Shown here piece by piece: positions 62,267 to 64,000 of a stretch of 64,000 nucleotides of DNA. The DNA lies in NCBI RefSeq assembly GCF_030814475.1, contig NZ_JAUSVF010000001.1, positions 2,796,001 to 2,860,000 on the forward strand, in the 5' to 3' direction. The notes below the pieces were generated by a model, which was not told the DNA's origin, searched no databases, and was given only the letters and a program-made list of their open reading frames with translations. The stretch is from Pararhizobium capsulatum DSM 1112 (GTDB lineage Bacteria; Pseudomonadota; Alphaproteobacteria; Rhizobiales; Rhizobiaceae). The position numbers and the translations under genes are program-made. The stretch's first letter is position 1. Every line of letters begins with the position of its first letter.

Positions 62267-63295
62267 TCAATCCACCCGCAGAATAATCTTGCCGAAGACC
62301 TGGCGCGATTCCATGCGCTCCAGCGCCCGGTCGATGTCGGAAAAGCCGACTTCGGTATCAATTACCGGATGCACGAGACCGCGCGCCATCTTCTGCAAGG
62401 CATCAGCCATGTTTTCCATGCGGCAGCCGAACGAGCCGAGCAGCTTCAACTGCTGCTGAAACAGCATCATCAGGTTCAGGTCGGTCGAAACACCGGAGGT
62501 CGAGCCGCAGGTGACGAGGCGTCCGCCGCGTTTCATGCACAGCATGGAACCTGCCCAGGTATCCTTGCCGACATGTTCGAAGACGACATCGACACCCTTC
62601 TTCTTGGTGAGCTTGCGCACCACGCCCTCGAAACGGTCGGTGCGGTAGTTGATGACGTGATCGGCACCAAGCGCCTTGGCGCGCTCGATCTTGTCGTCGG
62701 ACCCGACCGTGGTGATGACAGTGCAGCCGATCTTCTTGGCAAGCTGGATCGCCGCCGTGCCAATGCCGGAGCCGCCCGCATGGACGAGGATGGTTTCGCC
62801 GGGCTCGAGTTTGGCATTGTCGAACAGCATGTGCTCGACGGTACCGAAGGTGACTGGGGCAAGGGCCGCTGCGACCGCATCGATGCCCGGAGGGGCCGGA
62901 ACGAGCAGGCGGGCCGGCAGATTGACCTTCTCCTGGGCAAAGCCATCGAGATGGAAGCCATGCACGCCACCAACGTGTTCGCAGAGATTGTCGCGACCTT
63001 CGCGGCACGGACGGCAGAGGCCGCAGGTGCGCGCGCCGTAGATCGAGACGAGCTGACCCGGCAGGACGTTGGCAACGCCGGGGCCGATTTGGTCGACCAC
63101 GCCAGAAGCTTCCGCGCCAATGACGAGCGGCATCTTGCGCTTGGCAAAGGCCATGCCGCGCCAGCCCCAGACGTCAATATGATTAAGGGCGACGGCCTTG
63201 ACCCGGAGCGTCACCTCGCCCGGACCGGGGGCTTCGGGCTCCGGCAGATCGGTGATTTCAAGCTTGCGGTCATCGAGCAGTTGCAGCGCGCGCAT
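62267..63295 (-). CDS. adh2XL: Zinc-type alcohol dehydrogenase of the lipid A cluster (Adh2XL)
   Basis: A 342-residue medium-chain dehydrogenase: GAEASGVVDQIGPGV, structural-zinc cysteines CGLCRPCREGRDNLCEH, and the NADPH-binding GGSGIGTAAIQLAKKIGCTV region. In the rhizobial acpXL cluster this gene lies between fabF1XL and lpxXL; its exact step in making or trimming the very-long-chain hydroxy acid is not settled. Encoded 49 nt after the fabF-type gene. Confidence 0.9.
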   Translation of the reverse strand: MRALQLLDDRKLEITDLPEPEAPGPGEVTLRVKAVALNHIDVWGWRGMAFAKRKMPLVIGAEASGVVDQIGPGVANVLPGQLVSIYGARTCGLCRPCREGRDNLCEHVGGVHGFHLDGFAQEKVNLPARLLVPAPPGIDAVAAALAPVTFGTVEHMLFDNAKLEPGETILVHAGGSGIGTAAIQLAKKIGCTVITTVGSDDKIERAKALGADHVINYRTDRFEGVVRKLTKKKGVDVVFEHVGKDTWAGSMLCMKRGGRLVTCGSTSGVSTDLNLMMLFQQQLKLLGSFGCRMENMADALQKMARGLVHPVIDTEVGFSDIDRALERMESRQVFGKIILRVD

Positions 63296-63344
63296 GGGAT
63301 ATCCTTTGCCGTGACGGCATGAATTTCAAAGATTTCGGGCCGAC

Positions 63345-64000
63345 TTATGCCGGTTCCGCGGTCATGACAAGGCTGGCGTTCTGGCCGCCAAAGCCGAAAG
63401 AGTTCGACAGAACGGCCGAAACCTGTGCATCGCGCTTCACGTTCGGCACGACATCGAGAACGATGGCCGGGTCGGGGTTCTGGTAGTTGATGGTCGGCGG
63501 CAGTGTGCCGGTCAGCATGGTCTGCAGCGAGAACACCGCCTCGACAGCGCCCGCCGCCGTCAGCGTATGGCCGATCATCGACTTGTTGGACGAAACCGGG
63601 ATCGACGGCAACTTTTCGCCGAAGACGGCCGACATGGAGAGATACTCCATCTTGTCGTTTTCCGGGGTCGAGGTGCCGTGGGCATTGATATAGCCGATAC
63701 CCGCTTCATCGATGCCAGCATCAGCAAGGGCTGCGCGGATCGTCGCGATCGCCGGGCCACCGTCCGGCGACGAGCGGGTGCGGTGGAAGAGATCGGCCTT
63801 TTCGCCGCAGCCCTTCAGGATGCCATAGACGCGGGCGCCGCGGGCGACGGCCGCTTCCAGCGACTCAAGGACGAGCGTTGCAGCGCCTTCGGCGATAACA
63901 AAGCCGTCACGATCCTTGGTGAAAGGCTTCGAGGCCTTTTCCGGCGGATCGTTCTGGGTCGAAAGGGCCGAGAGCAGCGCAAAACGGATCAGCGCCTCGG
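63345..64000 (-). CDS. fabF1XL: Beta-ketoacyl-ACP synthase (FabF1XL), 5' part beyond the window
   Basis: The frame is open on the minus strand from the right edge to a stop at 63345, covering about 217 codons of the C-terminal half. Catalytic-site motifs are visible: YINAHGTSTPENDKMEYLS (first active-site His), NKSMIGHTLTAAGAVEAVF (second His), and the end VLSNSFGFGGQNASLVMT. The active-site Cys region is beyond the edge. It extends very-long-chain acyl chains on AcpXL. The STQND segment and the gene order identify the XL group. Confidence 0.9.
   Translation of the reverse strand, partial: EALIRFALLSALSTQNDPPEKASKPFTKDRDGFVIAEGAATLVLESLEAAVARGARVYGILKGCGEKADLFHRTRSSPDGGPAIATIRAALADAGIDEAGIGYINAHGTSTPENDKMEYLSMSAVFGEKLPSIPVSSNKSMIGHTLTAAGAVEAVFSLQTMLTGTLPPTINYQNPDPAIVLDVVPNVKRDAQVSAVLSNSFGFGGQNASLVMTAEPA

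Overview
The window looks like chromosome of a plant-associated alphaproteobacterium of the Rhizobiaceae (Rhizobium, Neorhizobium or Agrobacterium type). The reasons are the acpXL-lpxXL type lipid A gene order at the right end, cobT/cobS followed by a DUF1289 gene and a retropepsin-like protease, an alpha-r14 (NfeR1-like) small RNA with three anti-Shine-Dalgarno motifs, an ABC-exported sugar catabolic locus under a LacI regulator, and several families of short palindromic mosaic repeats of the rhizobial type. No rRNA, tRNA, CRISPR array, replication origin or intact insertion sequence was seen.

Layout. 1-2.7 kb: a zeta-toxin-like kinase (cut by the left edge) with a small overlapping partner gene, an Lrp/AsnC regulator, a uracil-DNA glycosylase-type protein and a frameshifted nuclease. 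2.7-10.3 kb: histidine kinase, DgkA, cobT/cobS, DUF1289, aspartic protease, ABC-2 exporter, LprI-like protein. 10.4-12.4 kb: an ABC-F ATPase preceded by a 24-codon leader peptide with a perfect hairpin, which suggests attenuation control. 12.6-17.9 kb: extensin-like lipoprotein, a triple-Kazal lipoprotein, a chemoreceptor, a thioesterase and an unknown membrane protein. 18.1-19.7 kb: a tandem duplication encoding proteins with an F-box-like N-terminus and exact 34-residue repeats; the second copy is frameshifted. 19.7-28.8 kb: DUF486, uvrB (with palindromic repeats translated in its tail), small secreted proteins, cold-shock protein, dusA, small stress-type genes and the sRNA. 28.9-36.6 kb: FAH hydrolase, gamma carbonic anhydrase, a DUF4239 protein, the zinc module zur-znuB-znuC / znuA with two Zur boxes, an OGT/SPINDLY-like glycosyltransferase and an RcnB-like protein. 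36.7-46.1 kb: GH43 xylosidase, a TRAP transporter (probably 2-oxo acids), a decayed patch with an IS200 relic, an aldo/keto reductase and a lysozyme-like/RTX fusion. 46.3-57.5 kb: an eight-gene beta-mannoside uptake and catabolism operon with a divergent LacI regulator and two matching operators. 57.7-64 kb: gnd, SRPBCC and VOC proteins, a PAS protein, and lpxXL-adh2XL-fabF1XL for the very-long-chain acyl group of lipid A.

The genes that work together are mainly: zur/znuABC (zinc uptake under Zur), the beta-mannoside operon (ABC import, GH2 cleavage, mannose/lyxose-type isomerase, sugar epimerase, oxidoreductase), the TRAP system, cobT/cobS (lower cobalamin ligand and assembly), and the lipid A cluster. 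The most unusual items are the F-box-like/34-residue-repeat gene pair, the ABC-F leader peptide, the lysozyme-RTX fusion, the triple-Kazal lipoprotein and the palindromic repeats read as protein inside uvrB.
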